The notes: generated by a model not told the origin, from the letters alone. A DNA stretch of 64,000 nt from JADGGM01 sp027307005 (GCA_035455745.1 DATIEP010000036.1:1-64000), one strand, 5' to 3'. Positions 44,190 through 52,491 are shown, counted from the first letter of the stretch. Program-made: numbers and translations.

Positions 44190-44654
44190 GTGCGCATGAC
44201 GTCGCAGGATCGCCCGGGCGGTCTGCCGATCGGCAGCCTGCACCTGGCGCTGGAGCTCGAAATTCCGAGCGACGTGCGGTACATCGAGCGCGTGGTCGAG
44301 ATGATCGCGCGTGAGTGCGAGCAGCTGGCGTATAGCACGCGCCAGGTTTCGCTGAACGTTCCCGTCGCGCTCACCGAGGCGCTGTCGAATGCGATTCTGC
44401 GCGGGAATCGCGAGCACAGTTCCAAGCGGGTCCAGGTGCGCTGCGACCTGAATCGGGAGCGCTTGGTGCTCGAAGTGGTGGACGAAGGCACCGGGTTCGA
44501 TCTTGCCGAATGTCTGGTGGACGCGACGAGTCCGGAGAATCTCGTGCGCGAGGACGGACGCGGGTTGTTCTTGATGGCGCAACTCATGGACAGCGTGGAA
44601 CGGTTCGCGAACCACGGCAACGTGGTGCGACTCACGATGCGCCGGCATGACTGA
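44190..44654 (+). CDS. RsbW/SpoIIAB-like serine-protein kinase (HATPase)
   Basis: 154 residues, single GHKL ATPase domain. N-box VALTEALSNAILRGN, G1 VVDEGTGFDLAE and G2 EDGRGLFLMAQLMDSVE are all intact, so ATP binding and kinase activity are expected. It should phosphorylate the STAS protein encoded 24 bases upstream and sequester a partner, classically a sigma factor. GTG at 44190 or ATG at 44196 are both possible starts. Overlaps the phosphatase gene by 8 bases. Confidence 0.9.
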   Translation: MRMTSQDRPGGLPIGSLHLALELEIPSDVRYIERVVEMIARECEQLAYSTRQVSLNVPVALTEALSNAILRGNREHSSKRVQVRCDLNRERLVLEVVDEGTGFDLAECLVDATSPENLVREDGRGLFLMAQLMDSVERFANHGNVVRLTMRRHD

Positions 44655-46242
44655 TCTCCAAACGGTGTTGAGCGCGTTTCGCGATGCGACGGGCTGTGCC
44701 GCCGCGGTGTGGGCCGAGGACGTAGGCCGGCTGCCGGCGCGGCTCGCGGCGTCGACACCTGCGGTCGGCGTCCTCGGCTGGACACCGCCGCTGGATGTGG
44801 GTCCGCCGCGCACGGTGGAATCGCCGGGCGGTCCTGCGATCGTGACCAGACTGCCCGGACCGCGCCGGTGTTGGTTGGTGATCGGCCCGTCGCTCGACCC
44901 CACCCCGCTCGAGAACTACCTCCGCTTTCTCCTTCCCGTCGTTTCGCAATACCTCCAATCGGCTCTCGAGGTCGAGCACGCCGCCAACGAGCTGGCCGAG
45001 CGCTACGAAGAGATCAACCTGCTGTACACGATCACCGAGATCCTTGGCCGCACGGTCGCGTTAGGCGAAGCCGCGTCGACGATTCTCAAGGAAGTGTCGG
45101 AGACGGTGGGCGCGCGGCGCGGCTCGATCCTCGTGCACGACCGCGTCACCGACACGCTGCAGACCGTGGCGGCGATCGGGGTGCCGGCGCTGGAGGTGCC
45201 GCCGATCGCGCTCACCGACGAGTGCAGCGTGTCGGCGCGCGTCTTCCGCGACCAGCGCGCGATGGTGGTGACGGAGGATGACGCGGATCCGTGTCCGGCC
45301 GAAGCGATCTACCGGCGGGGCACGATGCTCTCGGTGCCGATCATGTGGACGTCGCCCGGCGGCGGCTCCGAGCCGTTAGGCGTGGTGAATCTCTCCGACC
45401 GCGCATCGGGCCAGGCATTCACGGCCGGCGATCAGAAGCTCATCACCGCGATCGCGACGCAGATCGGGACGGCCATCCAGAACACGCGGCTCGTGCGCGC
45501 ATCGCTCAGCCAGCAGCGCCTGGTGCAGGAGCTGGAGCTGGCGCACGACCTCCAGATGAAGCTGCTGCCGCGCACCGAGATCGTGGGGCCGGTGGCCGAG
45601 GTGGCCGCGCGGGTGGTGCCCGCCGAGAGCGTGGGCGGCGACTTTTACAATCTGTTTCAGTTAGGCGAGGAGCGCACCGGCGTCATGATCGGCGACGTGT
45701 CCAGCCACGGCTTCCGGGCGGCGCTGATCATGGCCCTGGTGATGAGCGCGTCCGCCATCCACGCCCAGGGTTCGAACGACCCCGGCCGCATGCTGGGCGC
45801 GCTCCTCGGCACCCTGCGCGAGGAGCTCGCCACGACGGAAATGTTCGTGTCCACCTTCTACGGCGTCATCGACCGGCGGGCGGGCATGCTGCGCTACGCC
45901 AACGCGGGCCACCCGCACGCCTACCACGTGACGGGCGACGGCGGCTGCGAGCGGCTGCCGGCGCTCGATCCACCGTTAGGCATGGTGGAGTCGGCCCAGT
46001 CCGCCCGCACGCGGCCGTGGGCGCCCGGCGTCGACCTCCTGCTGCTGTTCACCGACGGCGTGAGCGACGCTCGCGACCGTTTCGGCCGCCGCTTCGGCGA
46101 ACAACCCATCGTCGACACCGTGCGCCGCATGCACGCCGAGCCTCCGTTCACGATCCTGCAGCAGGTGTTCGCCCAGGTCTCCGACCACACCGGCACCGCC
46201 GTCCAGCGCGACGACATGGCGGTCGTGCTGGTCCGCAGTTAG
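44647..46242 (+). CDS. GAF-PP2C (RsbU/SpoIIE-like) protein phosphatase
   Basis: 531 residues. An N-terminal region of unknown fold (1-110), a GAF sensor from about 120 (YEEINLLYTITEILGRTVALGEAASTILKEVSETVGARRGSILVHD) to 285, a short helical linker (LVQELELAHDLQMKLLPR) and a SpoIIE phosphatase from about 320. Metal-binding and catalytic motifs: ESVGGDFYN, IGDVSSHGFRAALIMAL, YANAGHPHAY, LLFTDGVSDA and RDDMAVVLV. It should dephosphorylate the STAS protein when the GAF domain senses its signal. Stop TAG is inside a GTTAGGC motif. Confidence 0.93.
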   Translation: MTDLQTVLSAFRDATGCAAAVWAEDVGRLPARLAASTPAVGVLGWTPPLDVGPPRTVESPGGPAIVTRLPGPRRCWLVIGPSLDPTPLENYLRFLLPVVSQYLQSALEVEHAANELAERYEEINLLYTITEILGRTVALGEAASTILKEVSETVGARRGSILVHDRVTDTLQTVAAIGVPALEVPPIALTDECSVSARVFRDQRAMVVTEDDADPCPAEAIYRRGTMLSVPIMWTSPGGGSEPLGVVNLSDRASGQAFTAGDQKLITAIATQIGTAIQNTRLVRASLSQQRLVQELELAHDLQMKLLPRTEIVGPVAEVAARVVPAESVGGDFYNLFQLGEERTGVMIGDVSSHGFRAALIMALVMSASAIHAQGSNDPGRMLGALLGTLREELATTEMFVSTFYGVIDRRAGMLRYANAGHPHAYHVTGDGGCERLPALDPPLGMVESAQSARTRPWAPGVDLLLLFTDGVSDARDRFGRRFGEQPIVDTVRRMHAEPPFTILQQVFAQVSDHTGTAVQRDDMAVVLVRS

Positions 46243-46247
46243 GCGCG

Positions 46248-47096
46248 ATGCCGCCGTCCCGCCGCGCGGCGCGCGCGCCGGCGCCCCCACCGCCGCGGCC
46301 GCGGAAGCGATTCGGCCAGCACTTTCTCACCGATCCCCGCATCCTCGGCCGCATCGCCGATGCGGCCATGCTCCAGACGGACGATACGGTCGTCGAGATC
46401 GGGCCCGGCCGCGGGACGCTCACCGACGCGCTCCGCGAGCGGGCCGCGCGGGTGATCGCCATCGAGCTGGATCGCGGTCTGGCGGCGGCGCTTCGCCTCC
46501 GGTATGCCGGCGACGCCGCCGTGTCGATCATCGAGGGCGACGTGCTCGCGATGCCGGTGGGCGAGTTAGGCACCGCGGCCTCGGGCAGCTACGTGCTCGT
46601 CGGCAACGTGCCCTACTACATCACCACGCCCATCATCTTCCAGGCCCTCGCAGCGCCGCGGCCCAAACGCGCCGTGTTCCTCGTGCAGCGGGAGGTCGCC
46701 GAGCGCATCGTGGCGCCGCCGGGCGGCAAGACGTACGGCTCACTCTCGGTGAACGTCCGCGCCTTCGCGCGCGCCGAGTTGCTGTTCGGCGTCAAGGCGG
46801 GCGCGTTCCAGCCCGCACCCTCCGTGGAGAGCGCGGTCGTGCGCCTCACGCCGCTCGACTCGCCGGTCGTGCCGCCTGACCTCGAGACGTCGTTCCGCGG
46901 CTTCGTGCAGGACGTGTTCGGTCTGCGCCGGAAGCAGATGCGCCGCGTGATGCGGACGCTCACCGGCCTCCCGCCCGACGAGGTGGACGCCCTCCTCGCC
47001 CGCGCCGGCGTCGATGGCGCCGCGCGGCCCGAGACGCTGCCCGTCGAGCGGTTCGCGGACCTCGCGCGCGCCGTGCGCGACGCGCGGTGCGCCTAA
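46248..47096 (+). CDS. rsmA: 16S rRNA dimethyladenosine transferase RsmA/KsgA
   Basis: 282 residues from the ATG at 46248, five bases after the phosphatase stop. A proline/arginine-rich leader precedes KRFGQHFLTDPRILGRIADAA, then SAM motif VEIGPGRGTLTDALRE, IELDRGLA and catalytic VGNVPYYITTPIIF, ending with the helical domain FGLRRKQMRRVMRTL. It dimethylates A1518 and A1519 of 16S rRNA in late 30S maturation. The stop TAA is in a GCCTAAC motif. Convergent with rex. Confidence 0.95.
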   Translation: MPPSRRAARAPAPPPPRPRKRFGQHFLTDPRILGRIADAAMLQTDDTVVEIGPGRGTLTDALRERAARVIAIELDRGLAAALRLRYAGDAAVSIIEGDVLAMPVGELGTAASGSYVLVGNVPYYITTPIIFQALAAPRPKRAVFLVQREVAERIVAPPGGKTYGSLSVNVRAFARAELLFGVKAGAFQPAPSVESAVVRLTPLDSPVVPPDLETSFRGFVQDVFGLRRKQMRRVMRTLTGLPPDEVDALLARAGVDGAARPETLPVERFADLARAVRDARCA

Positions 47097-47178
47097 CGCA
47101 GCAGTTTGGCCGCCCGGATCCCGACGGGCTCGATCACGGGCGGAGTCCCGAGCAGAACGGCGAACTGTCCGGCGATCG

Positions 47179-47832
47179 TCACCCGTTGGTCAAGGCAAAC
47201 GACAGGCCCTCGAGCTCCATCGCCATGTTGACCGCCTTCACCGCAACCGTGTCCGGCACCTGCAACTGGTGCGGCGCGAAATTGAGGATCGCGCGGATGC
47301 CCGCCTTGACCACCATGTCCGCCACTTCCTGCGCCGACGTGGCCGGTACGGCCAGCACGGCGATGTCCGCCGGCTGATGCTTCACTTCATCGGGGAGAGA
47401 ATCGAGCGCCTGGATCACCAGACCATCCACGGACCGGCCCACCTTCGCGGGGTCGGAATCGTATACGGCGACGATCCGGAATCCGCGCTGCGCGAAGCCG
47501 TGATATTGCGCGAGCGCGGCGCCGATTTTCCCGGCGCCGATGATGATCACCTGCCACTCCCGCTCGAGTCCGAGGATCTGTCTGAGTCTCGCCGCCAACT
47601 CGGCGACGGAGTATCCGAGTCCGCGCTTCCCGAACGAGCCGAAGAACGACAGGTCCTTCCTGACCTGCGCCGATGTCGTCCCGCCGCGGGCGGCCAGCTC
47701 GTCGCTCGAGATTGTCCCGATGCCTCGCTTCTCGAAGTCCTCGAGGAAGCGCAGATACAGAGACAGACGACGAACCGTGGAGTCAGCGATCCGTTTCACG
47801 GGTGGGCGGGATGAACTTGTGAATTTCTTCAC
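47179..47832 (-). CDS. rex: redox-sensing transcriptional repressor Rex
   Basis: 217 residues. Winged helix SDELAARGGTTSAQVRKDLSFFGSFGKRGLGYSVAELAARLRQIL, then the NADH-binding Rossmann domain IIIGAGKIGAALAQYHGFAQRGFRIVAVYDSDPAKVG and a C-terminal swapped helix. Rex represses fermentative and respiratory genes when NAD+/NADH is high and leaves DNA as NADH rises. The GTG at 47832 lies inside a perfect Rex operator; a GTG at 47799, giving VKRIADSTVRRLSLYLRFL, is a plausible shorter start. Neither has a ribosome-binding site, so the mRNA may be leaderless. Confidence 0.95.
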   Translation of the reverse strand: MKKFTSSSRPPVKRIADSTVRRLSLYLRFLEDFEKRGIGTISSDELAARGGTTSAQVRKDLSFFGSFGKRGLGYSVAELAARLRQILGLEREWQVIIIGAGKIGAALAQYHGFAQRGFRIVAVYDSDPAKVGRSVDGLVIQALDSLPDEVKHQPADIAVLAVPATSAQEVADMVVKAGIRAILNFAPHQLQVPDTVAVKAVNMAMELEGLSFALTNG

Positions 47833-47834
47833 AA
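47817..47834 (-). promoter_or_regulatory. Rex operator overlapping the rex start
   Basis: TTGTGAATTTCTTCACAA is an exact match to the TTGTGAA-N4-TTCACAA Rex site; the flanking C/G extends the palindrome to 47816-47835. A GATAAC -10-like sequence abuts it on the minus strand, so bound Rex would block its own transcription. The arcA start is 90 bases away in the other direction. Confidence 0.85.
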
Positions 47835-47924
47835 GTTATCGGACGCCGCGCTCCCACGCCAGCCGGAAATCTCTACCCCGTGCTATGGCAGCTTCACATG
47901 GGTTCGCGTTAGCTTGCTCTATCT

Positions 47925-49160
47925 ATGCCTGTCAACGTCACTTCCGAGGTCGGGTCGCTACGCTCTGTCCTGGTCCATACGCCGGGACCCGAGCTCCTCG
48001 CCGTGACGCCGGCGAACCGCGAAGACTACCTGTACGACGACATCGTCGACCTGGAAAGCGCCGAGCGAGAGCATCGGCGCTTCGTGGCCATCCTTGAGCG
48101 TTTCGCGCGCGTGCACTACGTGCGCGACCTCCTCGCCGAGGTCGCGGTGCTCGACGAAGCGCGCACCCTGCTCGTCCGCGAGACCACCGACGTCGTCCCA
48201 TCCGGTCCGTTAGCCTCGAAGATCGGGCAGCGCCCGCCCGACGAGCTCGTGAAGATGCTCATCGAAGGAGAAGGCGAGGAGCCGGGCCCGTTGGCCAAAG
48301 CGCTCAACGAGTCGGGCTACATGCTGCCGCCATTGCCCAACTTGTTCTTCACCCGCGATACGGCGATGGTGATCGGCGGACACATTCTCATCGGCTCCAT
48401 GCGCTACGGTGTGCGCTGGTCCGAAGAGCTGATCATGAAGGCGCTGTTCCGCTATCATCCGCTGCTCTCCAATCAAGGCATTCTGTACGACGGAGCGGCC
48501 GAGCGCCGAAACAACTACACGATCGAGGGCGGCGATGTGCACCCGTTGCGCGCCGACACGCTCGTGATGGGCTTCAGCGAGCGCACGAGCCCCGCCGCCA
48601 TCGATCATGTCTCCGAGCTCTTGTTCGCGCACACGCCGGTCACGGACGTGATCATCGTCGTGATGCCCAAGGAGCACACGGCGATCCACCTCGACATGAT
48701 CTTCACGCAGTTGGACCGCGAGTTGGCGGCGATCCATCCGCCGCATTTCGTGGGGGCCGAACGTCTGGCGGTGCTGCATCGCCGCAAAGGCCAGCGGCAC
48801 TTGAGCGAGATGCCGAATATCTTTGCCGCATTGCAGAACGTTGGGCTTCCGATGGAGCCGGTGTTCTGCGGCGGAGAACATCGCATCGTGCAGGAGCGGG
48901 AACAGTGGTCGAGCGGCTGCAACTTCGTGACGACGCGCCCTGGCGTCGCGATTTCGTACACGCGCAACGAGGCGACGTTGTGCGAGCTGCAGAAGATGGG
49001 ATTCAAGGTCGTGCCCGCGGTCAACTTCCTCACGGGCCAGGAGCGCATTCGCGACGGGGAGCGCGCGGTGATCACGTTCGAAGGAGCGGAGCTCGTGCGC
49101 GGGGGAGGCGGCCCGCGCTGCATGACGCTGCCCCTCGAGCGCGACGATCCGTGGTCCTGA
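47925..49160 (+). CDS. arcA: arginine deiminase
   Basis: 411 residues. Guanidino-group modifying fold: SEVGSLRSVLVHTPGPEL at the start, PLPNLFFTRDTAMVIGGH (catalytic Asp region), NNYTIEGGDVHPL, MPKEHTAIHLDMIFTQ (catalytic His) and the nucleophile cysteine in GGGGPRCMTLPLERDDP at the C-terminus. It converts arginine to citrulline and ammonia. Ornithine carbamoyltransferase and carbamate kinase of the usual ATP-yielding pathway are not adjacent. Transcribed away from rex, 90 bases from its operator, which hints at redox control. No clear ribosome-binding site precedes the ATG. Confidence 0.95.
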   Translation: MPVNVTSEVGSLRSVLVHTPGPELLAVTPANREDYLYDDIVDLESAEREHRRFVAILERFARVHYVRDLLAEVAVLDEARTLLVRETTDVVPSGPLASKIGQRPPDELVKMLIEGEGEEPGPLAKALNESGYMLPPLPNLFFTRDTAMVIGGHILIGSMRYGVRWSEELIMKALFRYHPLLSNQGILYDGAAERRNNYTIEGGDVHPLRADTLVMGFSERTSPAAIDHVSELLFAHTPVTDVIIVVMPKEHTAIHLDMIFTQLDRELAAIHPPHFVGAERLAVLHRRKGQRHLSEMPNIFAALQNVGLPMEPVFCGGEHRIVQEREQWSSGCNFVTTRPGVAISYTRNEATLCELQKMGFKVVPAVNFLTGQERIRDGERAVITFEGAELVRGGGGPRCMTLPLERDDPWS

Positions 49161-49197
49161 GCGCGGCTCGCGTTAGGCACATGCACCCGGGCCGCCG

Positions 49198-50160
49198 ATG
49201 ACGCCGATGGATGGCCTCTCGACGCGGCTCACCGACACCATCCTCACGCGCCGCGCCTGCGAATTGTTAGGCAATGGGCCGGCCGACGCCGTCGCGCTCA
49301 TCGAGCACGTCTGCCAGCTGCCCGGCGCGCCGCGCGTGGTGGCGGAGCAGATGGCGTTCGCGCTCTTCGCCGGCCGTCCCGAATTCACGCGCGACGCCGC
49401 CGGCCAGTGGTCGCTCGCACCGCGCGGCGCCGCGATCGCCGCCGCGCGGGCCGCCGTCCGGGCCGTCGCGGCGGACGCGCCGGCGCCCCCGGCGGCGGCC
49501 GCGCCCGACCGCGATGAGTTAGGCGAGCTGAGCTGGGTCGTCGTGGATACCGAAACCACGGGGATGCGTGCCTGGCACGGCGACCGCATCACCGAGGTCG
49601 CGGCCGTGGTCGTGCGCAACGGCGTGGTGTGCGAGCGGTTCGAGACGCTCGTCAACCCCGAGCGGCCGATTCCGCGCATGATCACCGCGCTGACGCACAT
49701 CGACGCCGCGATGGTCCGCACTGCGCCCGTCTTCGGCGACGTGTGCGACGAGCTGCTGCGCATGCTCGAGGGCCACGTGTTCGTGGCGCACAACGTCGAG
49801 TTCGATTGGCGATTCCTGAGCGCCGAGTTGGTGCGTGCGCGCGGGCGCCGCCTCGTTGGGCGCAAGCTGTGCACGGTCCGTCTGGCTCGGCGCGTGCTGC
49901 CGTATCTGCGCAGCCGGCGGCTCGACAGTCTCGCGCGGTATTACGACATCGAGATCACCGATCGTCACCGCGCGGGCGGCGATGCGCACGCGACGGCGCA
50001 CGTGCTGCTGCGGCTGTTGGACCAGGCACGCGCGCTCGACTGCACCCGGTGGAACGATCTCGAGCAGCTCGTCGCGGCGCCCCGTCGCGGTCGGCGCCGT
50101 CGCGGGCGCCGCTCGTCGATGCCGCGCTGGTCCGACGGCTGGGGCGAAGGGCAGGGTTAG
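49198..50160 (+). CDS. DnaQ-like 3'-5' exonuclease (DEDDh)
   Basis: 320 residues. An about 105-residue N-terminal region with winged-helix flavour (ALIEHVCQLPGAPRVVAEQMAFALFAG) and an alanine/proline linker precede the exonuclease domain: ExoI WVVVDTETTGMRAWHGDRITEVAAVVV, ExoII VAHNVEFDWRFLSAEL and ExoIII HRAGGDAHATAHVLLRLL. This resembles the exonuclease module of the polymerase III epsilon subunit/DinG-PolC class rather than DnaQ itself. The C-terminal tail is arginine-rich (GRRRRGRRSS) and may bind nucleic acid. Likely a proofreading or repair nuclease; partner unknown. Confidence 0.86.
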   Translation: MTPMDGLSTRLTDTILTRRACELLGNGPADAVALIEHVCQLPGAPRVVAEQMAFALFAGRPEFTRDAAGQWSLAPRGAAIAAARAAVRAVAADAPAPPAAAAPDRDELGELSWVVVDTETTGMRAWHGDRITEVAAVVVRNGVVCERFETLVNPERPIPRMITALTHIDAAMVRTAPVFGDVCDELLRMLEGHVFVAHNVEFDWRFLSAELVRARGRRLVGRKLCTVRLARRVLPYLRSRRLDSLARYYDIEITDRHRAGGDAHATAHVLLRLLDQARALDCTRWNDLEQLVAAPRRGRRRRGRRSSMPRWSDGWGEGQG

Positions 50161-50172
50161 GAGCACGCGCCG

Positions 50173-51045
50173 ATGAACACACCGCAGGTACTCAAGCGAA
50201 CGATCGGCGCCTGGACGGTGCACGCGATCCAGGCTGGTGCGATCCACCTCGACGGCGGCGCGATGTTCGGCGTGGTGCCCAAACCACTGTGGGAGAAACG
50301 CCTTCCCGCCGATGAGCGCAATCGCATTCCGATGGGCATGCGCTGTCTGTTAGTCGAGCACGATTCGGGCCTCGTGCTGATCGACACCGGCGCCGGCAAC
50401 AAGGAGAACGCGCGCTTCTACGACATTTACGGCATCGAGAATCGCGGAATCACGGGACCGACCGCGCTCGAGGATGGCATCCGCGCCGCCGGACACGCGC
50501 CCGAAGACATCTCCATCGTGATCAACACGCACCTGCATTTCGATCACGCGGGCGGCAACACGTACCGCGACGAGAGCGGAGCCATCCGGCTGTCGATGCC
50601 CAACGCGCGCTACGTGGTGCAGCGCGGCGAGCATCACTTCGCCACGCACCTCAACGAGCGGACCGCGGCCAGTTACTTCGCGCACAACTACGAGCCATTG
50701 CGCGCGGCGGGCCGGCTGGAGCTGGTGGAAGGCGAGCGGGAGATCGTCCCCGGCATCACGGTGCTGCCGACGCCGGGCCACGTCCCGTTTCACCAGTCGG
50801 TGCTGCTCCGGTCGAGGGGCGACACGGCGCTGTATCTGGGCGACCTGGTCCCGACGACGACGCACCTGCCGCTGCCGTGGATCATGGCGTACGACGTGGA
50901 TCCGTTGGTCACGCTCGAGACCAAGCGCCGGATCCTCCTGCGGATGGAGGCCGAGGGATGGCTGGCGCTGTTCGAGCACGACGCGTTTCACGCGTGGGGT
51001 CGCGTCGTCCATGATGGTAAGGCGTACGCGCTGGCCACGGATTGA
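50173..51045 (+). CDS. metallo-beta-lactamase fold hydrolase
   Basis: 290 residues. MBL metal site VINTHLHFDHAGGN (HxHxDH), a later histidine in PTPGHVPFHQSVLL, aspartate in LYLGDLVPTTTH and final histidine in LFEHDAFHAWG. It resembles lactonase/quorum-quenching and related cytosolic MBL enzymes, but substrate cannot be told. No signal peptide. It lies 12 bases after the exonuclease; its final codons carry the infC promoter. Confidence 0.87.
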   Translation: MNTPQVLKRTIGAWTVHAIQAGAIHLDGGAMFGVVPKPLWEKRLPADERNRIPMGMRCLLVEHDSGLVLIDTGAGNKENARFYDIYGIENRGITGPTALEDGIRAAGHAPEDISIVINTHLHFDHAGGNTYRDESGAIRLSMPNARYVVQRGEHHFATHLNERTAASYFAHNYEPLRAAGRLELVEGEREIVPGITVLPTPGHVPFHQSVLLRSRGDTALYLGDLVPTTTHLPLPWIMAYDVDPLVTLETKRRILLRMEAEGWLALFEHDAFHAWGRVVHDGKAYALATD

Positions 51046-51070
51046 CTGGCCGCCTCGCCGCCGATAAATT
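51042..51070 (+). promoter_or_regulatory. sigma-70-type promoter for the infC operon
   Basis: TTGACT (51042-51047), 17-base spacer, TAAATT (51065-51070). It overlaps the stop of the MBL gene. A transcript from about 51077 has a leader of about 180 bases before infC, containing the terminator-like hairpin. Confidence 0.6.
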
Positions 51071-51200
51071 GTGTAACGACAATCAGGTAAAGCAGAGCGA
51101 TTGGACCGCTCTCACCCTTCGGCCCTCGTGTGGCATGTGCGAGGCGTGCTGTAGGAGTTCAGTGTTCGAGACGACGCCCGGGGTAGGGCGCGCGTCGCGC

Positions 51201-51235
51201 ATCGCGGACTCCGGAGAGGCGTCCGCGATTTTTTT
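51201..51235 (+). terminator. intrinsic terminator/attenuator in the infC leader
   Basis: Perfect 9-bp stem (51201-51209 with 51221-51229), 11-base loop, then seven T (51229-51235). It lies between the promoter and the infC start, where it would end transcription before infC unless read through. infC-rpmI-rplT operons of Firmicutes use a leader terminator controlled by L20; a comparable attenuator is likely here, though the RNA features for L20 binding were not identified. Confidence 0.8.
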
Positions 51236-51259
51236 CTCACGCTAGGAGGAACCTCGCCC

Positions 51260-51775
51260 ATACAGGACAGCACGAAACGCGTCCGCGTCAACCGGCAGAT
51301 CCGCATCAGTCCGCTGCGGGTCATCGCACCCGATGGCTCTCAGTTAGGCATACTGGATTTGGAGACCGCCCTTGCGCAGGCAGAAGCGCAGGGACTCGAT
51401 CTCGTGGAAGTCGCTCCGTTGGCTCGGCCGCCCGTGGTCCGCATCATGGATTACGGGAAGTTCAAATTCGAGCAGGCCAAGATGGCCCGCCAGGCCAAGA
51501 AGAAGCAGCACGTGATTCACCTCAAAGAGGTGAAGTACCGTCCGGGCATCGACGACCACGACTTCGATACCAAGACGCGCCACGCGCGGCGATTCCTGGC
51601 CGACGGCAACAAAGTGAAAGTGACCATGATGTTCCGCGGCCGGCAGGTCGCGCACCCGGAGTTAGGCAAAGAGGTTCTCGACCGCGTGTCCACCGAGTTG
51701 TCGGACATCGGCAAGATCGAAACCGACGCCAAGCTCGAGGGCAAGAACATGACCATGATTCTCGCTCCCAAGTGA
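51260..51775 (+). CDS. infC: translation initiation factor IF-3, ATA start
   Basis: 171 residues if begun at the ATA at 51260, ten bases after AGGAGG (51244-51249). The frame gives IQDSTKRVRVNRQIRISPLRVIAPDGSQLGILDLETALAQA, the normal IF-3 N-terminal domain, followed by MDYGKFKFEQAKMARQAKKKQ and the C-terminal domain GNKVKVTMMFRGRQVAHPELG. No ATG, GTG or TTG occurs in frame until 51359, which would cut off the domain. IF-3 rejects non-standard starts, and E. coli infC uses AUU for self-control; ATA here fits the same logic. First gene of infC-rpmI-rplT. Confidence 0.93.
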   Translation: MQDSTKRVRVNRQIRISPLRVIAPDGSQLGILDLETALAQAEAQGLDLVEVAPLARPPVVRIMDYGKFKFEQAKMARQAKKKQHVIHLKEVKYRPGIDDHDFDTKTRHARRFLADGNKVKVTMMFRGRQVAHPELGKEVLDRVSTELSDIGKIETDAKLEGKNMTMILAPK

Positions 51776-51790
51776 GACGGAACGACTCCC

Positions 51791-51988
51791 ATGCCGAAGA
51801 TGAAGACGCACCGGGGTGCGGCGAAGCGCTTCTCGAAGACCGGATCGGGCAAGATCCGGCGCTACAAAGCGTACAAGAGCCACATCCTCACCAAGAAAAC
51901 GTCCAAGCGGAAGCGCAGACTCCGCCGCGCCGGCCTCATCGCGACGACCGGTGATACCAAGCGCATCAAGCGCCTCATTCAGGCCTAA
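51791..51988 (+). CDS. rpmI: 50S ribosomal protein L35
   Basis: 65 residues, very basic: PKMKTHRGAAKRFSKTGSGKIRRYKAYKSHILTKK then KRKRRLRRAGLI, matching bL35. Between infC and rplT in the conserved order; the rplT ribosome-binding site (AAGGAG) overlaps its stop. Confidence 0.97.
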   Translation: MPKMKTHRGAAKRFSKTGSGKIRRYKAYKSHILTKKTSKRKRRLRRAGLIATTGDTKRIKRLIQA

Positions 51989-51999
51989 GGAGATCCCCC

Positions 52000-52356
52000 A
52001 TGCCTCGGGTCAAGTCGAACGTCACGCGGCTCAAGCGCAAGAAGCAGGTCATGGAGCACGCGCGTGGTGCATTCGGCGCGCGCAGCAAATTGTGGAAGGC
52101 GGCGAAGGAAAACGTCGAGCGCGGATGGAAATACGCGTACCGCGACCGCCGCAACAAGAAGCGCGAGTTCCGCCGCCTCTGGATCGTCCGCATCAACGCG
52201 GCCGCGCACCAGCACGACATGAGCTATAGCGTGTTCATGGACGGCCTCAAGAAGGCCGGCATCGAGGTGGATCGAAAGATCCTCGCCGACCTCGCCGTGC
52301 ACGAGCCGGCGGCGTTTACCGTCCTCGCCGAGAAGGCGCGGGCGGCGCGCTCCTAA
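52000..52356 (+). CDS. rplT: 50S ribosomal protein L20
   Basis: 118 residues. PRVKSNVTRLKRKKQVMEHARGAFGARSKLWKAAKENVERGWKYAYRDRRNKKREFRRLWIVRINAAAH is the classic bL20. Early 50S assembly protein and, in several bacteria, repressor of its own operon through the infC leader. AAGGAG is 9 bases upstream of the ATG. Confidence 0.97.
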   Translation: MPRVKSNVTRLKRKKQVMEHARGAFGARSKLWKAAKENVERGWKYAYRDRRNKKREFRRLWIVRINAAAHQHDMSYSVFMDGLKKAGIEVDRKILADLAVHEPAAFTVLAEKARAARS

Positions 52357-52374
52357 GGCCTAACGGTCCTTAGG
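52352..52374 (+). other. 7-bp hairpin at rplT stop with GCCTAAC in the loop
   Basis: CCTAAGG (52352-52358) pairs with CCTTAGG (52368-52374). It includes the rplT stop codon and its loop holds the GCCTAAC motif. No T-run follows. Confidence 0.5.
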
Positions 52375-52429
52375 TCGAGCCGGAGCGAGGCGGACCCGCC
52401 GCGTCGTTCCACCCGCGTCCGTTGCGCTC

Positions 52430-52462
52430 GGCGGCGAAGGCCACTGGTCGGCTTTCGCCGCC
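52430..52462 (+). promoter_or_regulatory. strong hairpin between rplT and pheS
   Basis: Perfect 9-bp stem (52430-52438 with 52454-52462), 15-base loop, followed by a modest T-rich stretch (GCGTTGTTGTC), 30 bases before pheS. It could weaken transcription into pheST or act as an attenuator; it lacks a proper U-tract. Confidence 0.45.
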
Positions 52463-52491
52463 GCGTTGTTGTCATCCACTCGCGATCACCA

